From the NCBI RefSeq assembly GCF_006438925.1, contig NZ_RCZA01000001.1:620001-684000 (forward strand): a DNA stretch of 64,000 bases. The letters run 5' to 3'. Numbering within the stretch: position 1 is the stretch's first letter; each line of letters begins with the position of its first letter. The notes under the pieces were generated by a model, which searched no databases, had not been told where the DNA came from, and saw only the letters and a list, made by a program, of their open reading frames with translations. Positions 1 through 8,232 of this stretch are shown here, one piece after another. This stretch comes from Pseudomonas mandelii (lineage in GTDB: Bacteria; Pseudomonadota; Gammaproteobacteria; Pseudomonadales; Pseudomonadaceae). The translations under genes were made by a program, and so were the position numbers.

Positions 1-18
1 CTGCCCGAAAAGCTTTTC

Positions 19-107
19 TGTGGGAGCGAGCTTGCCCGCGATGAACGATAGCGCAGTGTTTCAGACATACCGCTGCGCCCCAAATCGCGAGCAAGCTCGC
101 TCCCACA
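19..107. repeat. REP-type inverted repeat
   Basis: Two arms of 24 bases face each other: TGTGGGAGCGAGCTTGCCCG... at 19-42 and its near-perfect reverse complement at 84-107, with one mismatch. The core GGGAGCGAGCTTG is the common intergenic palindrome of the P. fluorescens group. It lies just upstream of the small EamA gene. It is a repeat pair rather than a gene-specific terminator, as no T-run follows the right arm. Confidence 0.8.
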
Positions 108-166
108 GGGTTTTGTGTTGCATCCACTCTGTGTGCTGATACGTTGATCTATAAAGGCGCGACAAC

Positions 167-607
167 ATGGGCTCAGGCTTCTTTTCTTCCTGGACATTCT
201 GGGCCCTGATGTCGGCAGCCTTTGCCGCCATGACCGCCATTTTCGCGAAAATCGGCATCGAAAACGTCAACTCCGACTTTGCCACCCTTCTGCGCACCAT
301 GGTGGTATTGGTCAGTCTGGCCTTGATTTTGTACGCCACGGGCCAATATCAGTCATTAGGATCGATCTCTGCCAGGAGCTACCTGTTCCTGCTGCTGTCG
401 GGACTTGCCACCGGTGCCTCGTGGATCTGCTACTTCCGCGCACTGAAACTGGGGCCAGCCTCACTGGTCGCTCCGGTGGACAAGCTCAGCGTGGTACTGG
501 TGGCGGTGCTCGGCGTGATCCTGCTGGGCGAAAAACTCGACCTGCGTCAATGGGGTGGAATCGGCCTGATTACAGCCGGTGTGGTGATGCTGGCGCTGCG
601 CCGCTAG
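167..607 (+). CDS. Small EamA-family transporter (single EamA domain)
   Basis: A 146-residue, very hydrophobic protein with about five membrane segments, matching one EamA/DMT repeat. Ordinary DMT exporters carry two such repeats, so this is the half-size form, expected to work as a dimer. The C-terminal half has the typical EamA pattern: SLVAPVDKLSVV, then a GE motif in LLGEKL and a last helix ending in ARG-type residues before the stop. It sits in the inner membrane; the substrate cannot be read from the sequence. The gene stands alone behind a REP repeat. The ATG at 167 follows the sequence GACAAC with only a weak ribosome-binding site, but no better start lies downstream before the first helix. 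Confidence 0.8.
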   Translation: MGSGFFSSWTFWALMSAAFAAMTAIFAKIGIENVNSDFATLLRTMVVLVSLALILYATGQYQSLGSISARSYLFLLLSGLATGASWICYFRALKLGPASLVAPVDKLSVVLVAVLGVILLGEKLDLRQWGGIGLITAGVVMLALRR

Positions 608-786
608 GCCACCTTCCTACAGAACTTATCAACTTATCCTACGGACCAAAGTTAACAGGCCTTATTGCGCTGACTGAAGCTGAACACAACCTGTCAGGCA
701 AAAGCCCGAAACACTCTGCCGCTAGCCAGTAACACTTCAGCTGTGCAACATGGCGCGCGTGCCATCCACAAATGGGAATTCCCTTT

Positions 787-1659
787 ATGAAACGTTTTCT
801 TAGCATCGCCATGGCGTTGTGCATCGGCCTGACGATGAGCCTCGACGCCAACGCCAAGCGCTTTGGTGGCGGCAAGAGCTCCGGCGCTGCGCCGACTCAC
901 CAGACCAGCCAAATGGCGCCTTCTTCTGCCGCAGGTGGTGCTGCCGCCACTGCGGGCGCGGCCGGTGCCGCTGGCGCTGCCGCCAAAGCCGGCGGTGCTT
1001 CGCGCTGGCTCGGCCCTCTGGCCGGCATCGCAGCCGGTGGTCTGTTGGCCTCCATGTTCATGGGCGGCGGCTTCCAGGGCATGCAGATCTTCGACATCCT
1101 GATCATGGCGGTCATCGCCTTCCTGATCTTCCGCTTCATCGCCGCTCGTCGTCGCAAGCAGCAGGAACACATGGCTCCAGCTGGCGCACCGATGCAGCGT
1201 GAAGTGTTCGAGCAGAAGCCAACGGCCATGGGTTCAGTCTTCGGCGGCTCGGCAGCACCGGTTGCCGCTCGCCCGGTAATCAATGCTCCGGCCTGGTTCA
1301 ATGAGAAGAACTTCATTGAAGCGGCCCGCAACCACTTCCAGTCCCTGCAGCAACACTGGGACGCCAACGAAATGGACAAGATCGCCGAGTTCGTGACCCC
1401 GCAACTGCTCGAGTTCCTCAAGCGCGAACGTGCCGATCTGGGCGAAGGTTTCCAGTCCACCTACATTGACAACCTCAATGTTCAACTGGACGGCGTGGAT
1501 GATCGCGCCGACAAGACCATCGCCACCCTGACCTTCACCGGTGTGTCGAAGACCTCGCGTTTCGACCAGGGCGAAGTGTTCAGCGAAAGCTGGAACATGG
1601 AACGTCCGCAGGGCGAGAACCAGCCTTGGCTGGTCGCCGGTATCCGCCAGAACGGCTGA
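787..1659 (+). CDS. Tim44 domain-containing protein
   Basis: A 290-residue protein with an N-terminal signal peptide (MKRFLSIAMALCIGLTMSL, cut near DANA). An Ala/Gly-rich low-complexity stretch follows (about residues 40-80). Next come a hydrophobic segment near 100-120 (IFDILIMAVIAFLIFRF) and a basic RRRK stop-transfer. A Tim44-like domain of about 130 residues makes the C-terminus. In mitochondria Tim44 tethers the import motor to the membrane; the role of the bacterial family is unknown. The ATG at 787 is chosen over the in-frame one at 772 because it starts directly at the signal peptide. A strong terminator follows 30 bases after the stop, so it is a single-gene unit. Confidence 0.85.
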   Translation: MKRFLSIAMALCIGLTMSLDANAKRFGGGKSSGAAPTHQTSQMAPSSAAGGAAATAGAAGAAGAAAKAGGASRWLGPLAGIAAGGLLASMFMGGGFQGMQIFDILIMAVIAFLIFRFIAARRRKQQEHMAPAGAPMQREVFEQKPTAMGSVFGGSAAPVAARPVINAPAWFNEKNFIEAARNHFQSLQQHWDANEMDKIAEFVTPQLLEFLKRERADLGEGFQSTYIDNLNVQLDGVDDRADKTIATLTFTGVSKTSRFDQGEVFSESWNMERPQGENQPWLVAGIRQNG

Positions 1660-1687
1660 TCCCTCCTGCGTTAAGCATGCTGTAACG

Positions 1688-1713
1688 AAAACCCCGGCCT
1701 TGCCGGGGTTTTT
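1688..1713 (+). terminator. Rho-independent terminator after the Tim44 gene
   Basis: The inverted repeat AACCCCGGC / GCCGGGGTT with a two-base loop is followed by TTTTT. Confidence 0.9.
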
Positions 1714-1795
1714 CTATTTCACGGTTGCATCTATAGCGAGCTACTGTATAAACCGCCCCAACTAAACCGCGCCATCAAGCAAGAGGATCCCGGAC

Positions 1796-2203
1796 GTGGA
1801 AGAAATCATCGAACAACTGCGTGAAGCCAACGAACCGGTACCGGTCCCCTTGGAGTTGCCCGACGAAGATCAATTGGTGGAAATCGAAGAACAGCTGTTC
1901 ATCGACATTCCGTTTGTCTTCAGAGAGTTTTTGCTGACCGTCAGCGACGTCGTCTATGGCAGCCTGGAGCCGGTGACCGTTACCGACCCGCAATCCCACA
2001 CCTACCTGCCGGACGTTGCTGCCAACGCCTGGGATGCGGGTGTTGATCGCAGCATGATTCCGATCTGCCAGGACGGTGACAACTACTACCTGGTCGAAGA
2101 AGACGGCACCGTGGTGCTGTGGTTGGCCGAAGAAGAGCTGATCGCCGAAGAAACCTGGGAATCGGTGTGGCACTGGGCGCGGGATGTCTGGCTGGAAAGC
2201 TGA
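1796..2203 (+). CDS. SMI1/KNR4 family protein
   Basis: A 135-residue acidic protein of the SMI1/KNR4 (SUKH) fold. The N-terminal helix (EEIIEQLREANEP) leads into the family signature in which an acidic helix (LVEIEEQLFIDIPFVFREFLL) precedes a beta-rich domain. The C-terminus ends in WESVWHWARDVWLES. SUKH proteins include immunity proteins to contact-dependent toxins, but this solitary core-genome copy has no toxin gene beside it, so immunity is not supported. The GTG at 1796 is preceded by AAGAGGAT at good spacing. Its 3' end faces the antiporter gene. Confidence 0.8.
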   Translation: MEEIIEQLREANEPVPVPLELPDEDQLVEIEEQLFIDIPFVFREFLLTVSDVVYGSLEPVTVTDPQSHTYLPDVAANAWDAGVDRSMIPICQDGDNYYLVEEDGTVVLWLAEEELIAEETWESVWHWARDVWLES

Positions 2204-2224
2204 GACGTCTGACGCGCCACAGGG

Positions 2225-3988
2225 TTAATGCCCGGACGAATCCTTGTGGTTGTCCAGTGTTTCGAGTAACGCCACCTGCATCCGCGTGTGCACGCGGATG
2301 AACCAGCGCCAGAGCAGCGCCGCTACAGCGGCCGCGACGACGACGATCAGCACCAGCAACTTGTTGGTCGGCAGAATACTGGCCGACAAGGCTGCCAGCA
2401 GCAGAAAAATCACCAGCAGCGAGAGGATCGGGATCACTTCGGCGATCACCCGACGCACTCGTTGCGTGTGGCGGCCGGCCATCTCCGGCTTCACGCCCAT
2501 CTCCGCCAACAGCATCGAGAGCGCCTTGAGCTTGCGATAGGCGGCGATCAGGAACGGCAGCGACAACAGCAACGCCCCGCCCCAAATCAACGCTTTCTGC
2601 CAGCTCGGGTCGCCGATCCAGTCTTGCAGGTAAGCGGACATGCGCTCGGCGAAAAAAGCACCCGAGAAGAAGATCGCAATCACCAGCGCCAGATTGACTC
2701 CCACCTGCAACAGAATCCGCCGAATCATCGACGCCAGCAGCGCGCCCTCGCCCTGAGGCTGGATGCTGCGCAGCCATTCGCCGTACATCCCCAATACCCT
2801 GCCCAGTCGCTTCGGCATCACCGCGGCAAGCTTGACCGACAGCGGATCAGCCGCGCGGATCAGGTAGGGTGTCAGCAACGTGGTGATCACCGAGACGGCA
2901 ACCGCGACCGGGTAAAGGAAGTTGCTGGTGACCTGCAACGTCATGCCCAGCGCCGCGATGATGAAAGAAAATTCGCCAATCTGCGAAAGCCCCATCCCTA
3001 CTCGAAGTGAGGTGCGTCCATCATTACCAGCGATAAAGGCGCCAAGGCCGCAAGAGAACATTTTGCCCAGCACCACGGCCACGGTGATCACCGCAATCGA
3101 CCACGCGTATTGCAGCAGGATCATCGGATCGAGCATCAACCCGATGGCGACAAAGAAGATCGCGCTGAACAGGTCGCGAACCGGTTCGATCAAGCGTTCG
3201 ATTTTTAGCAATTGCCGGGATTCAGCCATGATCGCGCCAATCAGGAAGGCACCGAGCACCATGCTGTACTCGAGTTTGACCACCAGCAAACAGAAGCCGA
3301 AACACAGGCCTAACACCGTGATCAGCAGCATTTCATTGCTTTCGAACTTCGCCACGTAAGCCAGCAATCGCGGCACCAACAGGATGCCGATGACCAGTGC
3401 GACAATCATGAACAGCGAGAGCTTGCCGACCGTGGAAAATACTTCGCCGGAACTGACCGTGCCGCTGACCGCGATGCTCGACAGCAAGGCGATGATGCCG
3501 ATACCAAGGATGTCTTCAACAATCAGCACGCCGAAAATCAGCTGCGCGAAGCGCTCGTTCTTCATCTTCAGATCGTTGAGCGCCTTAACGATGATGGTGG
3601 TTGAGGAAATCGCCAGGATCGCGCCAAGGAACAGCGAGTCCATGGTGTTCCAATCGAACCAGCGACCGATTTCGTAGCCGATCCAGATCATCAGCACGAT
3701 TTCCATAAACGCCGCAATGAACGCTGTGGCGCCGACCTTGAACAGCTTGCGCAGGCTGAACTCCAGGCCCAGGCAGAACATCAGGAAAATCACCCCGAGT
3801 TCGGCGAGGGTCTTGATGGTTTCTTCATCGTGAATCAGGCTGAACGGCGGGGTGTGCGGCCCGATGATGAAGCCGGCGACGATGTAGCCGAGTACCACCG
3901 GTTGTTTGAAGCGATGAAACAGCACGGTCACCACACCCGCGATCAACATGATCACTGCCAGATCTTGAATGAAACTGATGGCGTGCAT
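2225..3988 (-). CDS. CPA2-family cation:proton antiporter (KefB/YbaL-like)
   Basis: A 587-residue inner-membrane protein. The first 380 residues form the 12-13 helix Na+/H+ exchanger domain of the CPA2 (Kef) group. They include the family motifs VLGYIVAGFIIGP and ELGVIFLMFCLGLEFS, the VEDILGIG stretch with its conserved acidic residue in the transport helix, and a GLSQIGEFSFI motif near residue 340. The C-terminus, where Kef proteins have a soluble RCK/TrkA domain, instead has further membrane helices and no GxGxxG nucleotide motif, so glutathione/NAD gating of the KefB type is unlikely. The start at 3988 (MHAIS) has AAGGAG nine bases upstream; a longer frame to 4012 lacks a site. Ion preference (K+ or Na+) is not determined. 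Confidence 0.85.
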   Translation of the reverse strand: MHAISFIQDLAVIMLIAGVVTVLFHRFKQPVVLGYIVAGFIIGPHTPPFSLIHDEETIKTLAELGVIFLMFCLGLEFSLRKLFKVGATAFIAAFMEIVLMIWIGYEIGRWFDWNTMDSLFLGAILAISSTTIIVKALNDLKMKNERFAQLIFGVLIVEDILGIGIIALLSSIAVSGTVSSGEVFSTVGKLSLFMIVALVIGILLVPRLLAYVAKFESNEMLLITVLGLCFGFCLLVVKLEYSMVLGAFLIGAIMAESRQLLKIERLIEPVRDLFSAIFFVAIGLMLDPMILLQYAWSIAVITVAVVLGKMFSCGLGAFIAGNDGRTSLRVGMGLSQIGEFSFIIAALGMTLQVTSNFLYPVAVAVSVITTLLTPYLIRAADPLSVKLAAVMPKRLGRVLGMYGEWLRSIQPQGEGALLASMIRRILLQVGVNLALVIAIFFSGAFFAERMSAYLQDWIGDPSWQKALIWGGALLLSLPFLIAAYRKLKALSMLLAEMGVKPEMAGRHTQRVRRVIAEVIPILSLLVIFLLLAALSASILPTNKLLVLIVVVAAAVAALLWRWFIRVHTRMQVALLETLDNHKDSSGH

Positions 3989-4278
3989 GGTGTGGGGCTC
4001 CTTGGGTGACATTGCTCAATCGACAGACGTAGGAAAGGTCTGTTCGAGCAAGGTAAAAAATCCACTTTCCGCGTGGGAATTACCCTTGAGAAGGGGCTTT
4101 TGAAGGGTAACACCGCGACTTCCGGCAGAAAGGCGGTGCAATATATGGAAACAGATCGATCCGGGCGTGACGGCAGCCACCCGCCCGGCGTCCCGATAAC
4201 TGTTGGTTTGAAAAAGCTGACGAGGCACCCGCAGAGGTGCCGCCCTCCCGAAATTCTGCCTTGAACCGTGAGAACGCT

Positions 4279-4761
4279 ATGGAACCCGGAAACGCACAAC
4301 TGTCGATGACGGTATTGATGACCCCCGACATGGCCAACTTCTCTGGCAATGTCCACGGCGGTACCTTGCTCAAATACCTCGACGAAGTGGCCTACGCGTG
4401 CGCCAGCCGTTATGCCGGTCGCTACGTAGTGACCCTGTCAGTGGACCAGGTGATTTTCCGCGAGCCGATTCATGTCGGCGAACTGGTGACCTTTCTGGCC
4501 TCGGTCAATTACACCGGCAACACCTCCATGGAGGTGGGCATCAAGGTGGTGACCGAGAACATCCGCGAGCGTTCGGTGCGCCACACCAACAGCTGTTTCT
4601 TCACCATGGTCGCAGTGGATGACGACCGCAAACCGGCTGCTGTACCGCCACTGCAACCGCAGAACAGCGAAGACAAACGCCGCTTCATGCAAGCCCAGCA
4701 ACGTCGGCAGATTCGTCAGGAGCTGGAAAAGCGCTATCAGGACATCAAGGGCGACGCCTGA
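4279..4761 (+). CDS. Acyl-CoA thioesterase (hotdog fold, YciA-like)
   Basis: A 160-residue cytosolic protein that hydrolyses acyl-CoA to free acid and CoA. It carries the hotdog-fold signature of the YciA/acyl-CoA thioester hydrolase group: NVHGGTLLKYLDEVAY with the conserved Asn, His, Gly and Asp near residues 24-36, followed by V-x-F-REPIHVGE. The basic, Gln-rich tail (RRQIRQELEKRYQ) is a typical Pseudomonas extension. The ATG at 4279 is used; the reading frame extends to 4237 but the extra residues are not family-like. Transcription is ended by the hairpin at 4772. Confidence 0.88.
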   Translation: MEPGNAQLSMTVLMTPDMANFSGNVHGGTLLKYLDEVAYACASRYAGRYVVTLSVDQVIFREPIHVGELVTFLASVNYTGNTSMEVGIKVVTENIRERSVRHTNSCFFTMVAVDDDRKPAAVPPLQPQNSEDKRRFMQAQQRRQIRQELEKRYQDIKGDA

Positions 4762-4771
4762 TATCGACAAG

Positions 4772-4803
4772 GTCGCAGCCAGTGCAAAGGCTGCGATTTT
4801 TTC
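4772..4803 (+). terminator. Terminator after the thioesterase gene
   Basis: The stem CGCAGCC / GGCTGCG closes a nine-base loop and is followed by TTTTTT on the plus strand. It lies between the convergent thioesterase and pdxY genes. The stem resembles the core of a local REP family. Confidence 0.85.
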
Positions 4804-4814
4804 TGCGAATGTTG

Positions 4815-5687
4815 TTACAAACTGATCGCCGTCGCCTCGAACCGCACCCGCGGGTGGGAAATCCGGTCCTGAGCCCGTACCAGTTCCAGCTCATAGCTGG
4901 AGCAAGCCTGGGTTTCCAGCAGCACTTCATGTACCGCCGACGCGGCGAATTCGAAAGCCGCCACCAGGCTATCGCCCAACAGTACGCGAGCCAGAAACAG
5001 TCCGGAGGTCAGGTCGCCGACGCCCACCGGCTGACGCGGGAACGCCAGCAGCGGACGGCGCAAATGCCAGCTGTCTTCGGCCGTCACCAGCAACATCTCG
5101 AAAACATCCCCCGGTTTACCGGGATAGTCCAGATGCTTGACCAGCACAGCCTTCGGACCACGCGCCAGCAATGCTCGCGCCATGGCCAGGCAATCAAATA
5201 ACGATTGCGGCTTGCGCCCCGAAAAGCTGTCCAGCTCCAGCTGGTTTGGGCACATGAAGTCCGCCACGGCAGCCGCCTCCTCCAGCAGAAAATCGCTGAC
5301 TTCCGCGGGCACGCTGCAACCCTTCTCCGGATGGCCCATCACCGGGTCACACAGATACAGTGCCTTGGGATTCATCGACTTGATCCGTGCCACACCTGTC
5401 AGGATCGCCCGGCCCTGGGCAGCACTGCCGAGATAGCCAGACAGCACGGCGTCGCAGTTGCCCAGTTCGCCAATCGCCGCGATGCCTTCGATCAGGTCGG
5501 GAATCTGATGCGGTGCCAGCACTTCACCGGCCCACTGGCCGTACTGGGTGTGGTTGGAGAACTGCACCGTATTGAGCGGCCAGACATTCACCCCGACCCG
5601 CTGCATCGGGAAAACCGCGGCGCTGTTGCCAGCGTGGCCGAACACCACGTGGGACTGGATGGCGAGCAGATGGGGCGTACGTTTCAT
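4815..5687 (-). CDS. pdxY: Pyridoxal kinase PdxY
   Basis: A 290-residue ribokinase-fold enzyme that phosphorylates pyridoxal with ATP to pyridoxal 5'-phosphate in the vitamin B6 salvage pathway. The N-terminus ([23 protein letters not shown]) is the pyridoxal-kinase substrate signature. [12 protein letters not shown] and the [11 protein letters not shown] loop follow, and the C-terminal [12 protein letters not shown] contains the anion hole and catalytic Asp of the family. Length matches E. coli PdxY (about 287). It is a single gene, convergent with the thioesterase and divergent from the DUF3301 gene. Confidence 0.93.
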   Translation of the reverse strand: MKRTPHLLAIQSHVVFGHAGNSAAVFPMQRVGVNVWPLNTVQFSNHTQYGQWAGEVLAPHQIPDLIEGIAAIGELGNCDAVLSGYLGSAAQGRAILTGVARIKSMNPKALYLCDPVMGHPEKGCSVPAEVSDFLLEEAAAVADFMCPNQLELDSFSGRKPQSLFDCLAMARALLARGPKAVLVKHLDYPGKPGDVFEMLLVTAEDSWHLRRPLLAFPRQPVGVGDLTSGLFLARVLLGDSLVAAFEFAASAVHEVLLETQACSSYELELVRAQDRISHPRVRFEATAISL

Positions 5688-5807
5688 GCGGTGGGTTTTC
5701 CGTCAAACGATTGAAATTCAAGCCGCGCAGTATGCGACTAAACGCAGCCTGTACGACAGACCGGCGACGCAGTTAAGCTGACACCATCTTGTTGGAGCAA
5801 CGTGTTG

Positions 5808-6221
5808 ATGCTGACCCTTGGAAATATCTTCGTCCTGATGCTGCTTGCCACCGGTGGCGCGTGGTTATGGCACAACCATGGCTTGCGTGAGCGCGCGCTG
5901 GAGCGGGTCAAGCTGCATTGCACCAAGCTCGGAATCGAGCTGCTGGACGGCAACGTGGCCTTGAAGAAGATTGCGTTCATTAAAGACGCCAACGGCCGCC
6001 GGCGCCTCGCCCGTGTGTATAACTTCGAATTCACCGTGACCGGTGAAAGCCGTCACAACGGCACCATCACCCAGTTCGGCGCCCACAGTGCCCAGATTGA
6101 ACTGGCGCCCTACCCGATGCCGTCCGACGACACGCCTGCGGTGGCCGAAGTAGTGAAACCGCGCGCCGAGGTGATCGAGATGAGCCAGTGGCGGCAAGAA
6201 CACACTAAATGGCGTCCTTGA
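5808..6221 (+). CDS. DUF3301 domain-containing protein
   Basis: A 137-residue protein of unknown function. An N-terminal membrane anchor (MLTLGNIFVLMLLATGGAWLW) is followed by a soluble, basic domain with the DUF3301 pattern (RERALERVKLHCTKLGIELLDG, then LARVYNFEFTVTGESRHNG). It is probably an inner-membrane protein with one helix. Three in-frame starts compete (GTG 5802, TTG 5805, ATG 5808); GGAG at 5794-5797 suits either end, and the ATG is preferred. It ends one base before the convergent CobW gene. Confidence 0.8.
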   Translation: MLTLGNIFVLMLLATGGAWLWHNHGLRERALERVKLHCTKLGIELLDGNVALKKIAFIKDANGRRRLARVYNFEFTVTGESRHNGTITQFGAHSAQIELAPYPMPSDDTPAVAEVVKPRAEVIEMSQWRQEHTKWRP

Positions 6222-6222
6222 T

Positions 6223-7194
6223 TCAAGTCTTGCTCGACCGGCAGTCGGCTAGATCTCTTTGTAATGAAGCTACATCCTGCGGCTCACTGAAAATCAGCTC
6301 GATGCGCGAATCACGCCGCCATTCGCTGGGCAGCCAATCCAGCACCGAGTTTTCCAGCGCATTCGCCGAAACCCAACCGTCGATGCTGTGGATAACCAGC
6401 TTCGCCCGCCGCCAGGCAAGGCTTTCAAGCCAACGGCCAAGACGCGTCGCATCGAAAGTCTGACTCGGATGCCAGCGCCACCCAACACTCCAGCCGCCCT
6501 GCTGCTCCTGGCTCAAGCAAATTGGCAGCGCAGGATCGGTCCAGACGGCCGGCAGCTGTGCCAATCCTTTGGGTGCAACGAAGTTATCCACACCCGCTAC
6601 AGCCTGAACCCCAAGCCCTGGTAACTCACTCAATGGCAACGCGGCCTGCTGCGTCCAGTACAACGGACGCGCCGGCAACTGGGCGGCGATTCGCAGGCGA
6701 TCAGCATCGTCGATATTTTCGGCTTTATTCATCAGCAACAACCCGGCGCTGTTCAGTGCGTCCTGTTGCGCCACCGGCAGCGGTTTACCGGCAGCAAGTG
6801 CCTGGGCGTCCAGCACCAGCACGCAGGGTTGAACAGCCAATACGCCTTGCCACGGCGCCTCACTCAACTGCCTGAGCAATTGCGCCGGATGCCCCAGCCC
6901 GGAGGGTTCGATAAACAGCCGATCCGGCCGCGCCTTGCGCAGCAAACGCCCGAGGCCGATCTGAAACGGCGCACCATTCACGCAACACAAACAGCCCCCG
7001 GCCACTTCACCCAGTGCGATACCATCGGCGTCTCGGGTCAGCAACGCAGCGTCGAGGCCAATCTGGCCGAATTCGTTGATCAGCACCGCCCAACGCTCAT
7101 TCGCCGGCCGCTGCGCCAGCAGGTGCTTGATCAGGCTGGTCTTGCCGGCGCCCAACGGACCGGCGATGACGTGAGTGGGAATGTTCTGCAACAT
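6223..7194 (-). CDS. CobW/COG0523 family GTP-binding protein
   Basis: A 323-residue G3E P-loop GTPase. Walker A is GPLGAGKT at residues 12-19 and the metal-binding GGCLCC motif has Cys at 68, 70 and 71, both diagnostic of COG0523 metallochaperones. A short CobW C-terminal domain follows (about 230-320). The family hands zinc or cobalt to client enzymes with GTP hydrolysis. Its position next to the Zur-linked zigA locus suggests zinc, but no Zur box is visible in its own upstream region. It is shorter than the 402-residue ZigA encoded 1 kb away and clearly a different subgroup. It is divergent from the small secreted protein gene at 7221. Confidence 0.85.
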   Translation of the reverse strand: MLQNIPTHVIAGPLGAGKTSLIKHLLAQRPANERWAVLINEFGQIGLDAALLTRDADGIALGEVAGGCLCCVNGAPFQIGLGRLLRKARPDRLFIEPSGLGHPAQLLRQLSEAPWQGVLAVQPCVLVLDAQALAAGKPLPVAQQDALNSAGLLLMNKAENIDDADRLRIAAQLPARPLYWTQQAALPLSELPGLGVQAVAGVDNFVAPKGLAQLPAVWTDPALPICLSQEQQGGWSVGWRWHPSQTFDATRLGRWLESLAWRRAKLVIHSIDGWVSANALENSVLDWLPSEWRRDSRIELIFSEPQDVASLQRDLADCRSSKT

Positions 7195-7220
7195 GGTCGA
7201 AAGTTTCTGAGGAGGTAAGA

Positions 7221-7577
7221 ATGCGGTTGATGGGATTGTCGTTGCTCCTGGCGCTCACTTCAGGTGAGGCGCTGGCTCAAGCCTGCGTGGTACATAGCAC
7301 GGCTGCGCGACTCGACGTGAAAGTCTGCCAGCAGAACCGCAACATTCCGGAAAAACTGTTCGCCGATGGATTCTGCCAGCCGAACCTTCCTGGCCAGAAA
7401 GTCGAGGTGCAGTACGTCGACCAATGCCCCACCGGCGCGTTCGGCGTGTGCAGCAACGCCCAAGTCGCCAATATGCCTTACCGGCAGGATATTCACTATT
7501 ACGGCGTAGCCACGGATGCGGCGTATTTGAAGCCGTTTTGTGAAGCCCAAAGCCAGGGAACCTGGCTCAAGCCGTGA
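7221..7577 (+). CDS. Small secreted Cys-rich protein, unknown function
   Basis: A 118-residue protein with a clear signal peptide (MRLMGLSLLLALTSGEALA, cut before QAC). The mature part has six cysteines, so it probably folds with disulfides in the periplasm or outside. No domain is recognised. The ATG at 7221 is preceded by GAGGAGG at ideal spacing, which gives strong translation. It lies between the CobW and DUF1826 genes, convergent with the latter. A metal-related role is possible from context only. Confidence 0.7.
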   Translation: MRLMGLSLLLALTSGEALAQACVVHSTAARLDVKVCQQNRNIPEKLFADGFCQPNLPGQKVEVQYVDQCPTGAFGVCSNAQVANMPYRQDIHYYGVATDAAYLKPFCEAQSQGTWLKP

Positions 7578-7581
7578 GCCG

Positions 7582-8232
7582 CTAGCTCAGCCAGTCGAGC
7601 GTCAGGATCAGACGCCGCTCACCGGACGCAAGCTGTGGCGACCGGTGAATAAGGCCGAAGCCTTCGTTGCCATGCCATTTCTCGCCTTTGAGCAACGCCA
7701 CTTCGCCGCTGGCGATCTGCTCGATCAACGAATCGTCCTGGGGTTCGGCTTCGGCGTTGCCCAGTTGTCGGCGATCCATCGCACCTTCCTTCAGCCACTG
7801 GCTGCCGATCCCGCAATACGTGGTGATCAGCCGCACCGGCACGTGATCGACGTGGAAACGCGGACACATGGCCTTGTCCAGGACCCGCAGGCGCAGGCCG
7901 ACATGCTTGGCGCCCAGCAAACAGGCGAAAGCACTGACCAGCCAGGAGACGTCGGCGATGAAACCTTCGTAACCTTCGAGATCGCTGAAACCTGAGGCCA
8001 ATCCATGAAGATTGGGTTCGGTATCAGCGCTGGGCAGTTCCAGGACCAGCGACTCGGCCAACGGCTTGTTCAGGGACAGCAGCAAACGCCCGAAATCAGC
8101 GATGTGCGCCGGCAGTTGGCGACGCCAAACGACGAGGTTTACGCCGTCATCCAATATTCGGGTCAGCGCTTGCGGCGCCTCACCTTGAACCTGATAAATG
8201 ATCGGCCGCATTTTCAGACCGGGTGCCAACAT
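7582..8232 (-). CDS. DUF1826 domain-containing protein
   Basis: A 216-residue cytosolic protein of the DUF1826 family, found beside Zur-controlled COG0523 genes in pseudomonads. Visible features are the conserved CPRFHVDHVPVRLI segment with Cys/His/Asp residues (about 125-140) and a second conserved patch, KGEKWHGNEGFGLIHRSP (about 185-203). The His/Asp pattern H-x-D-H ... H could bind metal and recalls 2-oxoglutarate/iron oxygenase folds, but this is inference. Its ATG shares one base with the zigA stop (TGATG), so the two are translationally coupled and probably act together under zinc limitation. Confidence 0.75.
   Translation of the reverse strand: MLAPGLKMRPIIYQVQGEAPQALTRILDDGVNLVVWRRQLPAHIADFGRLLLSLNKPLAESLVLELPSADTEPNLHGLASGFSDLEGYEGFIADVSWLVSAFACLLGAKHVGLRLRVLDKAMCPRFHVDHVPVRLITTYCGIGSQWLKEGAMDRRQLGNAEAEPQDDSLIEQIASGEVALLKGEKWHGNEGFGLIHRSPQLASGERRLILTLDWLS

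Noticed and set aside
5640..5660. CCACGTGGGAC in pdxY as a third parS site
   Set aside because: It lacks the GTTCC arm on one side and is not palindromic.
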